DNA of 64,000 bases from Mariniradius saccharolyticus AK6 (GTDB taxonomy: Bacteria; Bacteroidota; Bacteroidia; Cytophagales; Cyclobacteriaceae). Positions 35,092 to 43,367 of this stretch are shown here, piece by piece; within the stretch, counting starts at the first letter, position 1, and each line of letters opens with the position of its first letter. The notes under the pieces were generated by a model. That model was given only the letters and a program-made list of their open reading frames with translations, made no database searches and was not told the DNA's origin. Location of the stretch: assembly GCF_000330725.2 (NCBI RefSeq), contig NZ_AMZY02000009.1:124001-188000 (forward strand). The letters are read 5' to 3'. The position numbers and the translations under genes were made by a program.

Positions 35092-35595
35092 TTAGTTTAT
35101 GAAGTTTAGTTCAGGGATTGACAAATGTATTCTTTGTTTAATCGATCCTGACGCAACATTAGTTGAGGTTGGTGTTTGATTGATAAAGATGATTTCCATT
35201 TTATCATAGTCTTCAAGGTTCAGGATTCTTGCTCTTAGGAAAATCCCGATTTCACGGGCTAAGTTGTCAGAAAGTTCCTCGTTCGTAGCATCAGTAATTT
35301 TTTTTGAGTTCACAAAGGTTGCTCTAAACCATTGATTTATAAGAACAGTCGAATCGGTTCCATACTTGAACATTCCAGTTGCGGTAATGGCAGCAGTATC
35401 CGCTTCGTACAGTTCCATCAGTATATTCTCCATTTGAGCCTTTGGTTCGGACAGTTGGGGTTCTTTAATTTGGCTGAAATCTGGAGGCTGTAGGTTCTGT
35501 AGTTCGCTGAGCTTTTTTTGTACGTTCGTTGTTTGACAGCCGAAAGTTGAGATAATCAATAAGGCGAAAATGGTTTTTATCTTCATAGAGTTCAT
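35092..35595 (-). CDS. Hypothetical lipoprotein
   Basis: A 167-residue protein. Signal sequence IKTIFALLIISTFGCQTTN with a lipobox Cys at about residue 20; the second ATG at 35586 is equally likely as start. The mature chain is helical and acidic (PPDFSQIKEPQLSEPKAQME, LMELYEADTAAITATGM), with a later LAREIGIFLRARILNLEDYD. No family recognised. AT-rich, beside a dispersed repeat, in an accessory-looking patch. Confidence 0.7.
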   Translation of the reverse strand: MNSMKIKTIFALLIISTFGCQTTNVQKKLSELQNLQPPDFSQIKEPQLSEPKAQMENILMELYEADTAAITATGMFKYGTDSTVLINQWFRATFVNSKKITDATNEELSDNLAREIGIFLRARILNLEDYDKMEIIFINQTPTSTNVASGSIKQRIHLSIPELNFIN

Positions 35596-35612
35596 ATGTG
35601 ATCAGGGTTGGA

Positions 35613-35688
35613 GGGTGAAATTGGAATCCAAATCCAAATACCACAACGGAATATAGTTTGATATCAGGTGAATTACAAATACCGTTTT
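35613..35688 (-). repeat. Dispersed repeat, copy A
   Basis: This copy lies in opposite orientation to copy C. Minus strand: GGTATTTGTAATTCACC, then a core with AACTATATTCCG, then TTCCAATTTCACC. The frame ICNSPDIKLYSVVVFGFGFQ is kept, matching copies B and C. It lies between the lipoprotein gene and the MNT gene. Confidence 0.65.
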
Positions 35689-35711
35689 GATACAAAGGCT
35701 TAATCTCAAAT

Positions 35712-35742
35712 AACGCCTAGCGCCTACGCCATTTTACGACTT
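35712..35742. repeat. Direct 31-base repeat, left copy
   Basis: TAGCGCCTACGCCATTTTAC lies in the middle, followed by GACTTG. It closely matches 36184-36213 in the same orientation, and the two flank the orphan MNT gene. Confidence 0.55.
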
Positions 35743-35763
35743 GGTGGGCTAAGTCGCGCCTTG

Positions 35764-36066
35764 TCACCCAATTTGCCTCGCATAGATCAATTGCTTTTCG
35801 CTATCAACGTGAGGTTTGATATACTTCGACAAACTGTCGTAAGAGACCAAATCAACCTTGGTTTTTAGAATTTTCTCGAGGTCAAGTTGCATTTGGACGA
35901 ATCCAAGGCCGATTTTTTGAGAGTAGTCGAGTTCGACGAGGATATCGATATCACTTTGATCGTTAGCTTGTCCTCTTGCAAATGATCCAAACAAATAAGC
36001 CTTTAGGACGGGTTTCATCCTAAAGTATTGTTTGATTGATTCTATGCTTGAGTTGTCCAGGTTCAT
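35764..36066 (-). CDS. Orphan MNT-type nucleotidyltransferase
   Basis: A 100-residue nucleotidyltransferase. The motif is AYLFGSFARGQANDQSDIDI, followed by LVELDYSQ, and ends with DLVSYDSLSKYIKPH. I choose the ATG at 36066, since a consensus TATATTTG element lies directly upstream of it (36069-36083); the frame extends to 36090 in that element. By family, MNT proteins are antitoxins that adenylylate or nucleotidylate HEPN toxins, but no HEPN gene adjoins. It is flanked by the 31-base direct repeats. Confidence 0.85.
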   Translation of the reverse strand: MNLDNSSIESIKQYFRMKPVLKAYLFGSFARGQANDQSDIDILVELDYSQKIGLGFVQMQLDLEKILKTKVDLVSYDSLSKYIKPHVDSEKQLIYARQIG

Positions 36067-36183
36067 ATTGCAAATATAAGTTTTTTCCAATACTCCGTTT
36101 TGAGCGGCAGGATCGCGCCCAATCCTAATTGAGACTTTTGCTTTTGCCTAGGCGGGTCCCGAGAATCATCGCTGACGTAATTC

Positions 36184-36213
36184 TACGCGTAGCGCCTGCG
36201 TCATTCTACGACT
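36184..36213. repeat. Direct 31-base repeat, right copy
   Basis: TAGCGCCTGCGTCATTCTAC followed by GACTAG. It matches 35712-35742 in 24 or more positions and has the same orientation. With that copy it brackets the MNT gene. Confidence 0.55.
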
Positions 36214-36280
36214 AGACGGGGACAAGGACTGCGTAGTGAGTTTTCAACCTGCTCAAAAAGATATTCAAAAAAAGCTTCAA

Positions 36281-36682
36281 TTACCAGATTAGTTTCAATC
36301 CTGTGTCCTTGTAGGCATGGATTTTTTCGTCGTTTGAGATGATGCAGAGCCGATGTTGCAGCGCCTGCCAAACCAACATCCGGTCAAAAGGGTCCTTGTG
36401 GTGGTCCGCATTGAGATTGAAAAATGAAACTGCATCGTCGAATTCCAAGTCTAGGAACCTACATTCGAAATTCCGCTTGAACCCATCTACCAGCGTTTCG
36501 GGTGTATGGTTTTTGAGATCCAACTTGCCGAGGCGGTATTTGATGCAGATTTCCCAAATGCTGATGGCACTGAGGTAAATCTCTGTATCGTCGGTCAACA
36601 AGATATCTCTGGCTTTTTGGCTGATTTGGGTATCATCGAAAGCAATCCAAAGAACCACATGCGTATCCAGCAAATACCTCAT
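36281..36682 (-). CDS. PIN-domain toxin (VapC-like)
   Basis: A 133-residue PIN RNase. The first acidic site is YLLDTHVVLWI (Asp at about residue 5), then SAISIWEICIKYRLGKLDL (Glu at about residue 45), and the last acidic site is HKDPFDRMLVWQA (Asp at about residue 97-100). All catalytic acidic residues are present. Its start overlaps the antitoxin stop (ATGA). It belongs to the PIN subgroup paired with Phd/YefM-type antitoxins and cleaves RNA by family knowledge. Confidence 0.92.
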   Translation of the reverse strand: MRYLLDTHVVLWIAFDDTQISQKARDILLTDDTEIYLSAISIWEICIKYRLGKLDLKNHTPETLVDGFKRNFECRFLDLEFDDAVSFFNLNADHHKDPFDRMLVWQALQHRLCIISNDEKIHAYKDTGLKLIW

Positions 36683-36927
36683 AGCCCCATCTCGGAAAGT
36701 TCCTCATCAGTCCATTGCATGTCCTCTTTTTTGATCACCACATCTTGGTCATTGAAAAATCCAAGCTTGCGAGTGCTGGTCTTTTCAGGCTTGTTGCTCA
36801 CGCCAAAATAGCCTACGAGTTCACTGGATTTTCCTTTGACGACCTTGATTACCGCACCTTCGCGTACCAGCTCGACGACTTCGGAAAACCGTGCCTTGAA
36901 CTCTCCAATGTGCATGGTTAAGGTCAT
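36679..36927 (-). CDS. Phd/YefM-type antitoxin
   Basis: An 82-residue antitoxin. The start, LTMHIGEFKARFSEVVELVR, is the Phd/YefM DNA-binding fold, with EGAVIKVVKGKSSELVGYFG, and the C-terminal tail, WTDEELSEMGL, would wrap the PIN toxin. Just upstream are two palindromes that overlap the likely promoter. First gene of the module. Confidence 0.9.
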   Translation of the reverse strand: MTLTMHIGEFKARFSEVVELVREGAVIKVVKGKSSELVGYFGVSNKPEKTSTRKLGFFNDQDVVIKKEDMQWTDEELSEMGL

Positions 36928-36937
36928 GGAACATAAT

Positions 36938-36974
36938 TTTATCTAAAGATAAAGTCATCTTGACAAGTTGTCAA
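36938..36974 (-). promoter_or_regulatory. Promoter and operators of the Phd/PIN module
   Basis: Two palindromes lie directly upstream of the antitoxin ATG: TTTATCT-AA-AGATAAA (36938-36953) and TTGACAA-G-TTGTCAA (36960-36974). On the minus strand TTGA then, 19 bases on, TATCTTTA form a near-consensus promoter that both palindromes cover. This fits autorepression by the antitoxin. Confidence 0.7.
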
Positions 36975-37206
36975 GAAAAAAATTTAAGGTTTGTTGCTTT
37001 GGAAGTCGTGGCGAGGGTTGAATGGGGTTTACGAAATTAACCGACCACCTTTGTTATTGCATACCGAGGTTAGGTATATTGAAGGTGAATTTCTTTAGAA
37101 TGATTTACCGAAACTCGGAAGGGGTGTGTGTTAAATTGGAGGCTGTTTTCATCACCCAAGTCTCTTTCGTTAATATTTCTGTTTCTTGATTTTAATTTCG
37201 ATCCTA

Positions 37207-37539
37207 TTATCCAATCGAAATTAAAATGGAGATGGCAAAAACTACTACCGTTGAAATGGTCAAATAAGTGGCAAACGCATACTTCGGATAATAGATCATT
37301 CTATCTTTTTCCGCCAGTTTGTTGCTAACTAGTAATTCAACTATCCATCCAAAAGTATAAAGAGCATTTAGGCCTAGTCCGAGAACCAGATAAACAAGCG
37401 GAATAGTCACATAACCGATTTGAAAACTCAACAGTCCAACGAGATACATAATGATATTGTAGGGTATCCTTCTAATTTCCCACCACATAATTATCTGAGA
37501 CCAATTTTTTTTAGTCGTTGTCATTCTAAAAATGTTCAT
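37207..37539 (-). CDS. Hypothetical small membrane protein
   Basis: A 110-residue protein with three predicted transmembrane helices: IIMYLVGLLSFQIGYVTIPL, VYLVLGLGLNALYTFGWIV and TISTVVVFAISILISIG. The soluble start is SQIIMWWEIRRIPYN. A start at 37524 (MTTTKKNW) is also possible. Codon use is AT-rich like its neighbourhood. Family unknown; related proteins are seen in Bacteroidota by general appearance only. Confidence 0.7.
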   Translation of the reverse strand: MNIFRMTTTKKNWSQIIMWWEIRRIPYNIIMYLVGLLSFQIGYVTIPLVYLVLGLGLNALYTFGWIVELLVSNKLAEKDRMIYYPKYAFATYLTISTVVVFAISILISIG

Positions 37540-37889
37540 TTAGTTCCTTTCCTAGCAGTAGCTTAGCCGTTCTATGATATAGGATTTCGGTTCTTACATT
37601 ACATTTCCTGGAAAGATGAAACAAAACCAAATAAACCCCGATATTCATCGCGGATGCAATTCCACCCTTTCTTTCTTTCCATCCACGACAATTGTTGGGA
37701 TGAAATTGGTATTCCCCGTCAAATACCAAAACGGAATATAGTTGAACACCCTGAAGATTGCAAATTCGTGTAGGTTTGGTATTGTTTTTGGGATTCTGAA
37801 TGTGATTACCCTTAGAGTGATTTTCGCAACACATCAATCGCAAAGGGATTGTCTTAGGACAAAAGCGTAGTTTTTTCTATCATTGAATT
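37540..37889. other. Intergenic region with repeat copy B
   Basis: About 350 bases. The region 37699-37770 is repeat copy B; the rest shows no persuasive gene. An open frame of 105 codons crosses it but is judged spurious because its middle lies in the repeat. Confidence 0.5.
37699..37770 (-). repeat. Dispersed repeat, copy B
   Basis: Same orientation as copy A. Minus-strand core: CAACTATATTCCGTTTTGG, with ICNLQGVQLYSVLVFDGEYQ in the conserved frame. Its left end, AATTTGCAATC, is more diverged than in copies A and C. Confidence 0.6.
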
Positions 37890-39179
37890 ATGGATAAAGT
37901 CATTATCAAATCGCTCAACATATTTCTACTGTTTGGTTTTTTTGTTTGCCATGCTGCTTTTTCCCAAAAACAGAAGGTTGTCTATGAAGACAAGGTATTC
38001 GAAGAAAACATCCAATCGGCGCGGCTGTTTCCAAACCTGCCCGACTACGAGGCCCAGATGATGTCGCCTGTGGTCGAACTCGGGGGTATGTCGCTCAGGT
38101 TGGTTTTTGATGATTTGGCATATGACCCTGATATGTATTCGGTTAAGATTGTTCACTGCAATTTTGACTGGACACCCTCCGACCTCAAGGACCCGGAGAT
38201 TTTGAGTGAATACAACGAGTTCAATGTCCAAGAGTACAATTACTCCATTGATACGCGTATCCCCTACATCCAATACCAGTTCGTGTTGCCGCGGGTCAGG
38301 AAATCCGGAAATTACGCCGTGTTGGTCTATCGGGGCAGGGACCAAAACCAAATGGTCCTGACCAAGCGGTTTATGGTCTATCAAAAAGGTCTTGCACTCG
38401 GTGCGCAAATCGTGCCACCCGCCCAAACCGAAAACCGCCGCCAAGTCCAGCAGATCAACGTCAATGTCAATTACAAAAGCCGGGAATTGTTTGATCCGAA
38501 AAACAACCTGAGGGTCTTTATCCGCCAAAACCAACGCTGGGACAATGCGCGTGTGCTTCCCAATCCGACGATGATTAGGGAGGACATCAAGATGATCGAA
38601 TACCAGTTGTTTGATGGGAGCAATACCTTTTGGGCAGGGAATGAATTCAGGTTTGTCGACCTGCGATTTGTACGTGCCAGGGGGCTGAACGTGGCCGCTG
38701 TCAAAATGGAGGAGGATGTGGTTTTTGCCGAAGCGGGAACGGACAAAATCCGTACTCAATCAGTCTATTCCGAATACCTCGACATCAACGGCCAATATGC
38801 GGTCATGAACATGGAGCGACAAAATTACGAACGCGAAAGCGAGTACATGTTGGTGACGTTCAACCTTTCTGCGGCTGGAGTGACCGAAACTCCCTATATC
38901 ATCGGATCCATGAGTCGCTGGGGCAAGGAACCCACCGCCAAGATGGAATTGAACAACAAGACGAATACCTATCAGGCTACGCTTTTGCTCAAGCAAGGCT
39001 GGTATGACTATCAATATGCCTACCTGACCAAGGATGGGTTCGATACCGGCAAATTGGAAGGCAATTACTTTGAAACGGAAAACGAATACGAGGTTTTCCT
39101 CTACTACCGTGATATGGGTTCCCGCTACGACGAGCTTATCGGCTACGTCAATTTGAACCCGAACAAGCGGAGGCTTTAG
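37890..39179 (+). CDS. DUF5103 protein, type IX secretion system plug domain
   Basis: A 429-residue exported protein. Signal peptide about residues 1-25 (LNIFLLFGFFVCHAAFSQ). The N-terminal region KVVYEDKVFEENIQSARLFP and the later SVKIVHCNFDWTPSDLKD, then QFVLPRVRKSGNYAVLVYRG, match DUF5103, now linked to the plug protein that closes the SprA channel of T9SS. The C-terminal beta-sandwich includes LLLKQGWYDYQYAYLTKDG. Monocistronic. In this genome it would serve the export of CTD proteins such as the DUF1501 protein. Confidence 0.88.
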   Translation: MDKVIIKSLNIFLLFGFFVCHAAFSQKQKVVYEDKVFEENIQSARLFPNLPDYEAQMMSPVVELGGMSLRLVFDDLAYDPDMYSVKIVHCNFDWTPSDLKDPEILSEYNEFNVQEYNYSIDTRIPYIQYQFVLPRVRKSGNYAVLVYRGRDQNQMVLTKRFMVYQKGLALGAQIVPPAQTENRRQVQQINVNVNYKSRELFDPKNNLRVFIRQNQRWDNARVLPNPTMIREDIKMIEYQLFDGSNTFWAGNEFRFVDLRFVRARGLNVAAVKMEEDVVFAEAGTDKIRTQSVYSEYLDINGQYAVMNMERQNYERESEYMLVTFNLSAAGVTETPYIIGSMSRWGKEPTAKMELNNKTNTYQATLLLKQGWYDYQYAYLTKDGFDTGKLEGNYFETENEYEVFLYYRDMGSRYDELIGYVNLNPNKRRL

Positions 39180-39219
39180 GTTTCCCTTTAGCCTCGCCTT
39201 TGAGCATGGGTTGAGCGCA

Positions 39220-39921
39220 TCAATCTACTTTTCGTAGCACCATCAGGACCTCGTTGCCTGCGCCTATCAGCGTCAGCAGCATGCCGTCCCACTTGTATTT
39301 TTTTGTTTGGGAAAAGGCATTGGACACCGCCCGCTCCAGTTCCATATTGGCTTGGCCACAGGCCATCATTGTGCTGGCGAGGTTTCCGAATTCGAGTTCC
39401 GTTTCCGTTAGTTTTGTGATCGGACCGCGCAAGGTATTGCAGCCGGAGAAACCATACATCCGGCGCTCCGAGGCATTGAATTCGAAGGTGAGTGATTTGT
39501 CGCCCATGCCTTTTGGCTTTTCGTATTCACCGACTTTTTCCACCAACCAAATGTCCGTAATCGCCAAGGTCTTGTCTGCGGTTTTGGATATGACCTTGAC
39601 CAACCTGTACCGCAAACTCGAAGCATCGGCCGGAATAGGAGGGGGAAGCTGCTCCACCGCCACGACAATCCTGTAAATATTTCCCGGCTCATACTCAAAT
39701 CCCTCGATGTTGCTGAAGAAATTTTGCCATTTGCCTTCTTCGATTTTTTCGCCATCCTGTACCTGCAGGCAAGACATCGGACCGACGCCCTGGCAGGGAA
39801 GTTTTGCGCTATTGATCCAAAATGTCTTTTCCACGGTATTCAGAGCCTTGTTTTTGGTGGCGGTTTTGCAGGAAATCATTCCCAATATCAGCAAGGAGAA
39901 AAGCAGTAAATGGATTTTCAT
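39220..39921 (-). CDS. DUF4377/META-domain lipoprotein
   Basis: A 233-residue protein with lipoprotein signal ILGMISCKTATKN. Residues about 30-110 match DUF4377 (TFWINSAKLPCQGVGPMSCL, GFEYEPGNIYRIVV) and the rest form a META domain (FSGCNTLRGPITKL, EFGNLASTMMAC). META proteins in E. coli (HslJ) relate to heat shock and novobiocin resistance, and the function here is not known. Convergent with the plug gene. Confidence 0.85.
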   Translation of the reverse strand: MKIHLLLFSLLILGMISCKTATKNKALNTVEKTFWINSAKLPCQGVGPMSCLQVQDGEKIEEGKWQNFFSNIEGFEYEPGNIYRIVVAVEQLPPPIPADASSLRYRLVKVISKTADKTLAITDIWLVEKVGEYEKPKGMGDKSLTFEFNASERRMYGFSGCNTLRGPITKLTETELEFGNLASTMMACGQANMELERAVSNAFSQTKKYKWDGMLLTLIGAGNEVLMVLRKVD

Positions 39922-40007
39922 GGTGTCAATTTAGTTTGCTTGTGATTGAAACGGTAATTCGTTTTTACTAATCTTCAAGAAATAGTTTGCGAAAAATGCA
40001 GACCAGA

Positions 40008-40733
40008 TCACTTTTCTGAGGATTGCATTTCCGACTGAATAACCTTTTCGAGTTTCTCTGCCCAAGCCCTGTAGATCAATCCACTGGGATGGAGTTGGTC
40101 TGCGACGACACTTTCGGGTTTGGCACCCACTTCACGATAGTGATCGGTGATGTCAATATAATGCGCGCCGAGTTGTTTGGTGATTTCCGCTTTTGCAGCA
40201 TTGTAGGCGTCAATTTCCCTGGCAACCTTGGCTTGGTCTGTGCCTCTTGCGGTTGCAAAAGGCGTTATTCCCCAGTCGGGAATGGACAGTACCACGACGC
40301 GTTTTGGATTTCCTTTTGCAAAAGTGATTGCTTGTTCCAATCGTGTTTTGAATTCAGCACGATAGTTCTCAATGGGTCTGCCGCGGTATTGGTTGTTGAC
40401 GCCGATCAGCAGCGTCACCCAATCGTAGGTATTGCCCGCGATGTTGGCATTCTTGATCCCCTCACCCAGTTCGTCGGTTGTCCAACCCGTACGGGCAATG
40501 ATCAAGGGTTTTTGGATCTGAATATCCTTCGCATTCAAAAGATCTACCGCTTGGTTGGGGTATCTTTCATTTTCGGGAACGCCTTCGCCGATGGTGTAGG
40601 AATCGCCGAGGGCCAAATAGGTCGCAGGCTTGTTTTGGATTATGGGATTATCTACGGGTTTTTCCATACAATCAAGGAATAGTGTCGTAATCAGAAAAGC
40701 GAATATCCAAAGGTATTTCATGGTTGATGTCAT
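40008..40733 (-). CDS. SGNH/GDSL hydrolase
   Basis: A 241-residue esterase-like enzyme. A signal (IFAFLITTLFLDC) suggests export, possibly as a lipoprotein. Block I is ALGDSYTIGEGVPENERYP with nucleophile Ser, block III is LIGVNNQYRG (Asn), and block V is DQLHPSGLIYRAW (Asp, His). All catalytic residues are present. Its ATG overlaps the stop of the LD-carboxypeptidase gene (ATGA), so it may process the cell wall or lipids. A start at 40721 is also possible. Confidence 0.9.
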   Translation of the reverse strand: MTSTMKYLWIFAFLITTLFLDCMEKPVDNPIIQNKPATYLALGDSYTIGEGVPENERYPNQAVDLLNAKDIQIQKPLIIARTGWTTDELGEGIKNANIAGNTYDWVTLLIGVNNQYRGRPIENYRAEFKTRLEQAITFAKGNPKRVVVLSIPDWGITPFATARGTDQAKVAREIDAYNAAKAEITKQLGAHYIDITDHYREVGAKPESVVADQLHPSGLIYRAWAEKLEKVIQSEMQSSEK

Positions 40734-41770
40734 TTAGGAAAAACGGGTTCCAGCATGCGGAAAGTGCCTTGGGTCGCGTCCATTTCCACTTTCGCGCCGA
40801 CCGGAACGATGAATTGTTTTGCTACGTGGCCGATCATGGCACCCTTGTATGCAGGAATTCCCAGTGGTAGGATATAGTCGTCAAGGATGTCATCCAAAGT
40901 CAGGGAACCGTAGCCACCGCCCGGATTACAGTCGCTGCATTGGCCGAAAATAAAGCCTTTGATTTTTGAAAGCGTTCCATTCAGCGCAAGGGTACTCATC
41001 ATCCTGTCGATTTTGTAAGGATCCTCGCCGATATCTTCGATAAAAAGGATGGCATCTTTGAAATCCGGGAAATAGGGGGTTCCTGATAGGGATACCAAGA
41101 CCGTTAGATTTCCACCTAGGATTTTCCCTTGAGCGGTGCCGGGACCTAAGGTTTGCGTGCGGTTCTGTTTGACGACAAGATCGTCTCCCTTCACCTGCTC
41201 GTTGACGAATGTGACAAGGGATTGGTCAAAGAACATTTTTTGGAATTGACTGACATTGAAGTTGTTCCAACTTCCGGAACCGTTGGGTCCGTGGAAGGTA
41301 ACAAGGCCAGTTTGGCTATGGATGGCACAATGCAGCGCGGTGATGTCCGAATATCCCAAGATCGGTTTTGGGTTCTTTTTGATCGTTTCGTAGTCGATCA
41401 GGGGAAGAATCCTCGCAGCGCCCGAGCCTCCGCGAATACATATTACTGCTTTTACATCCGGGTCGGCAAACATGGTGTTGAGATCTTCAGCGCGCTCTGC
41501 ATCCGAGCCTGCAAGGTGACCGCGCCGATTTTTGAGGTTTTCCCCCAATTTCACCTGAAATCCCAAAGCCTCTAGTGCTTCCTTGGCAAAGTCAAACTGA
41601 ATCCGCTCAGAGGTGGCCGCAGAAGGGCTGATGAGGCCGACGGTGTCTCCTTTTTGCAAAGGTTTGGGAAGGAGGAGTTTTGGCGAATCCTCGGAATGCT
41701 CGCCAAAGGATAGCAATGGAAAAGCCCCAAGTCCCAGTAGAGTGGATTTGAGGAAATGGCGTTTGTTCAT
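40730..41770 (-). CDS. LD-carboxypeptidase (muramoyltetrapeptide carboxypeptidase, S66)
   Basis: A 346-residue S66 peptidase that removes the terminal D-Ala from murein tetrapeptides. The nucleophile is in PILGYSDITALH near residue 128; KGFIFGQCSDCNPGGGYGS and GAMIGHVAKQFIVPVGAK come later, the last holding the catalytic His. The frame opens at 41854, but I choose ATG 41770 (MNKRHFLKSTLLGLGA), which provides a Tat-like signal with KR and not RR. It is the first gene of a pair with the SGNH hydrolase. Confidence 0.92.
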   Translation of the reverse strand: MNKRHFLKSTLLGLGAFPLLSFGEHSEDSPKLLLPKPLQKGDTVGLISPSAATSERIQFDFAKEALEALGFQVKLGENLKNRRGHLAGSDAERAEDLNTMFADPDVKAVICIRGGSGAARILPLIDYETIKKNPKPILGYSDITALHCAIHSQTGLVTFHGPNGSGSWNNFNVSQFQKMFFDQSLVTFVNEQVKGDDLVVKQNRTQTLGPGTAQGKILGGNLTVLVSLSGTPYFPDFKDAILFIEDIGEDPYKIDRMMSTLALNGTLSKIKGFIFGQCSDCNPGGGYGSLTLDDILDDYILPLGIPAYKGAMIGHVAKQFIVPVGAKVEMDATQGTFRMLEPVFPK

Positions 41771-42056
41771 GATTGGGAAATTTCTTTTCAAAAATAGGGT
41801 ATTCCGACAAACGCAATAGAGAATCCCAATAAATGCTTCTTTCTCTTCGCACAATTATCACGTGGAAATTTTTACTCACGCTTCACAACCTTCCCGTTCG
41901 CAAACATTTTGGAAACCTCAAGTAATGCGAAAAGTCTCTCCAACCTTTCGTTGTAGCTCAATGACCTGATTTCGGCGATTCTTCTTTTTCTTTCTCCCTC
42001 GGGGATGAAAAGTCAAATCTCGCATTTTCGATCTTCATGTTTCCAATTTACCGGGT
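41771..42056. other. Intergenic region, no gene seen
   Basis: About 285 bases between two genes transcribed in the same direction (LD-carboxypeptidase and PBP4-type). No terminator with a T-run and no plausible ORF. It holds the upstream region of the LD-carboxypeptidase gene. Confidence 0.4.
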
Positions 42057-43367
42057 TTAAAAATGCTGCTTCACATACCCCATCACCTTCTCCATTTCCC
42101 GGCGGACTTCGGAGGCTTTTTGGAGGTAATTGTTGTTCATAAATGCGAAGGCCAAGTGTTTTCCTGAGTCGGTTTTGATAATTCCCACCAGATTGTGGTT
42201 ATTGCTGAGCGTTCCTGTTTTTGCAAAAATATAAGGGCTCGAGGCTTTGTATGTGTTTTTTAACGTCCCGCTGACACCACCTACCGCGAGCAGGTTTTTC
42301 AATTCCTCCCTTGGGATGAGTTGTTCGAGCTTTACCATCAATTGGATCATGGCCCGGGGAGTGACCAGGTTGTTGCGAGAAAGGCCTGAACCGTCCATCC
42401 AATTTGGTTGGTCGGGAAGGTCCCATAGGAATGTTTTTTGGATATAATCGATGGCGCGTTCGGTATTCAATTCACCCGTTTGGTATTCGCCTGCCATCAA
42501 CAGTAGCTGCTCCGCGAGGAAATTGTCACTTTCCTGCAGCATTTCCTGCCATACTTCTTTTGCTCCTTCGACCTCAAAGACCAGATGCTCGCTAGGGATT
42601 GAATCTTTGATCACCACGACCGGCTTTTTGATCCTTTCGGAGACCAAACTGGCGAAAAGTTCACTTGAGGTAATGAAGGGTACTTCTGATTCGGATGCTG
42701 TGTAGGTGGCGGGATTGAAATAGAAATTGTTAGCCCAAAGCTCCCGCATCACCTCTTTGCTGGGTTTTTCACTGACTTGTAGGGGCTTGTTGAAGTAGGC
42801 AATATTCGGTTTGGGAACCCGATTGGAGTTTTTGAACGTCACGAAATTGCCGTAGATCGGGAAGGCGGATTTTTCCACAGAATAGGAATAAAAGAAATCG
42901 TCCCATTGCCAGCCGTAGCCATATGGCTCATCTTTCCAGTTTTGATCGGAGAAATAGACCGTATCATACTTGGCGAGGAAAGCATCTATATCGGGATGCT
43001 TCATGTCACGGTATTGCCATAGCGGATATCCGGTTCCCCAGATTTTGACGGATTTACCCGATTCGACGTACCGAAAAGCGGCAAGGCGGTCGCCAAGGAC
43101 CGAGATTCCTCCATAAAAGGTCAGCAGCTTGGTGACTGAGGCGGGGATAAAATTGAGGTGGCTGTTTTTCTCAAACAATACCCTTTGGCTGTCCAGGTCA
43201 AAAAGCATAAACCCTGTGAAGTGGTTCCCAAAGTAGGACTGCTCATTCAGCAGGTTATCCAAGCCGACATAATGGGCGCGGATTTCCGGATCCTGTGCCC
43301 AGGTATTTTGGCAATACCACAGGCCAGCAAAAAGGAAAATGACGGTCTTTAGACGCTTTTCGATCAT
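42057..43367 (-). CDS. D-alanyl-D-alanine carboxypeptidase/endopeptidase (PBP4, S13)
   Basis: A 436-residue penicillin-binding protein of the S13 family. I choose ATG 43367, which overlaps the DUF423 stop (ATGA) and starts a signal peptide (VIFLFAGLWYCQNTWAQ). The SxxK motif is PASVTKLLTF near residue 77, the SxN site lies near GSGLSRNNLVTPRAM, and the KTG box is FAKTGTLSNNHNL. It trims or cleaves peptidoglycan crosslinks in the periplasm. Third gene of the yggS-DUF423-PBP4 operon. Confidence 0.92.
   Translation of the reverse strand: MIEKRLKTVIFLFAGLWYCQNTWAQDPEIRAHYVGLDNLLNEQSYFGNHFTGFMLFDLDSQRVLFEKNSHLNFIPASVTKLLTFYGGISVLGDRLAAFRYVESGKSVKIWGTGYPLWQYRDMKHPDIDAFLAKYDTVYFSDQNWKDEPYGYGWQWDDFFYSYSVEKSAFPIYGNFVTFKNSNRVPKPNIAYFNKPLQVSEKPSKEVMRELWANNFYFNPATYTASESEVPFITSSELFASLVSERIKKPVVVIKDSIPSEHLVFEVEGAKEVWQEMLQESDNFLAEQLLLMAGEYQTGELNTERAIDYIQKTFLWDLPDQPNWMDGSGLSRNNLVTPRAMIQLMVKLEQLIPREELKNLLAVGGVSGTLKNTYKASSPYIFAKTGTLSNNHNLVGIIKTDSGKHLAFAFMNNNYLQKASEVRREMEKVMGYVKQHF

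Noticed and set aside
35465-35695. Minus-strand open frame of 76 codons
   Set aside because: Its N-terminal part is repeat copy A and the rest is antisense or out of frame within the lipoprotein gene; no independent support.
37526-37843. Minus-strand open frame of 105 codons
   Set aside because: Its middle is repeat copy B and the remainder has no recognisable composition; treated as a repeat-derived frame.
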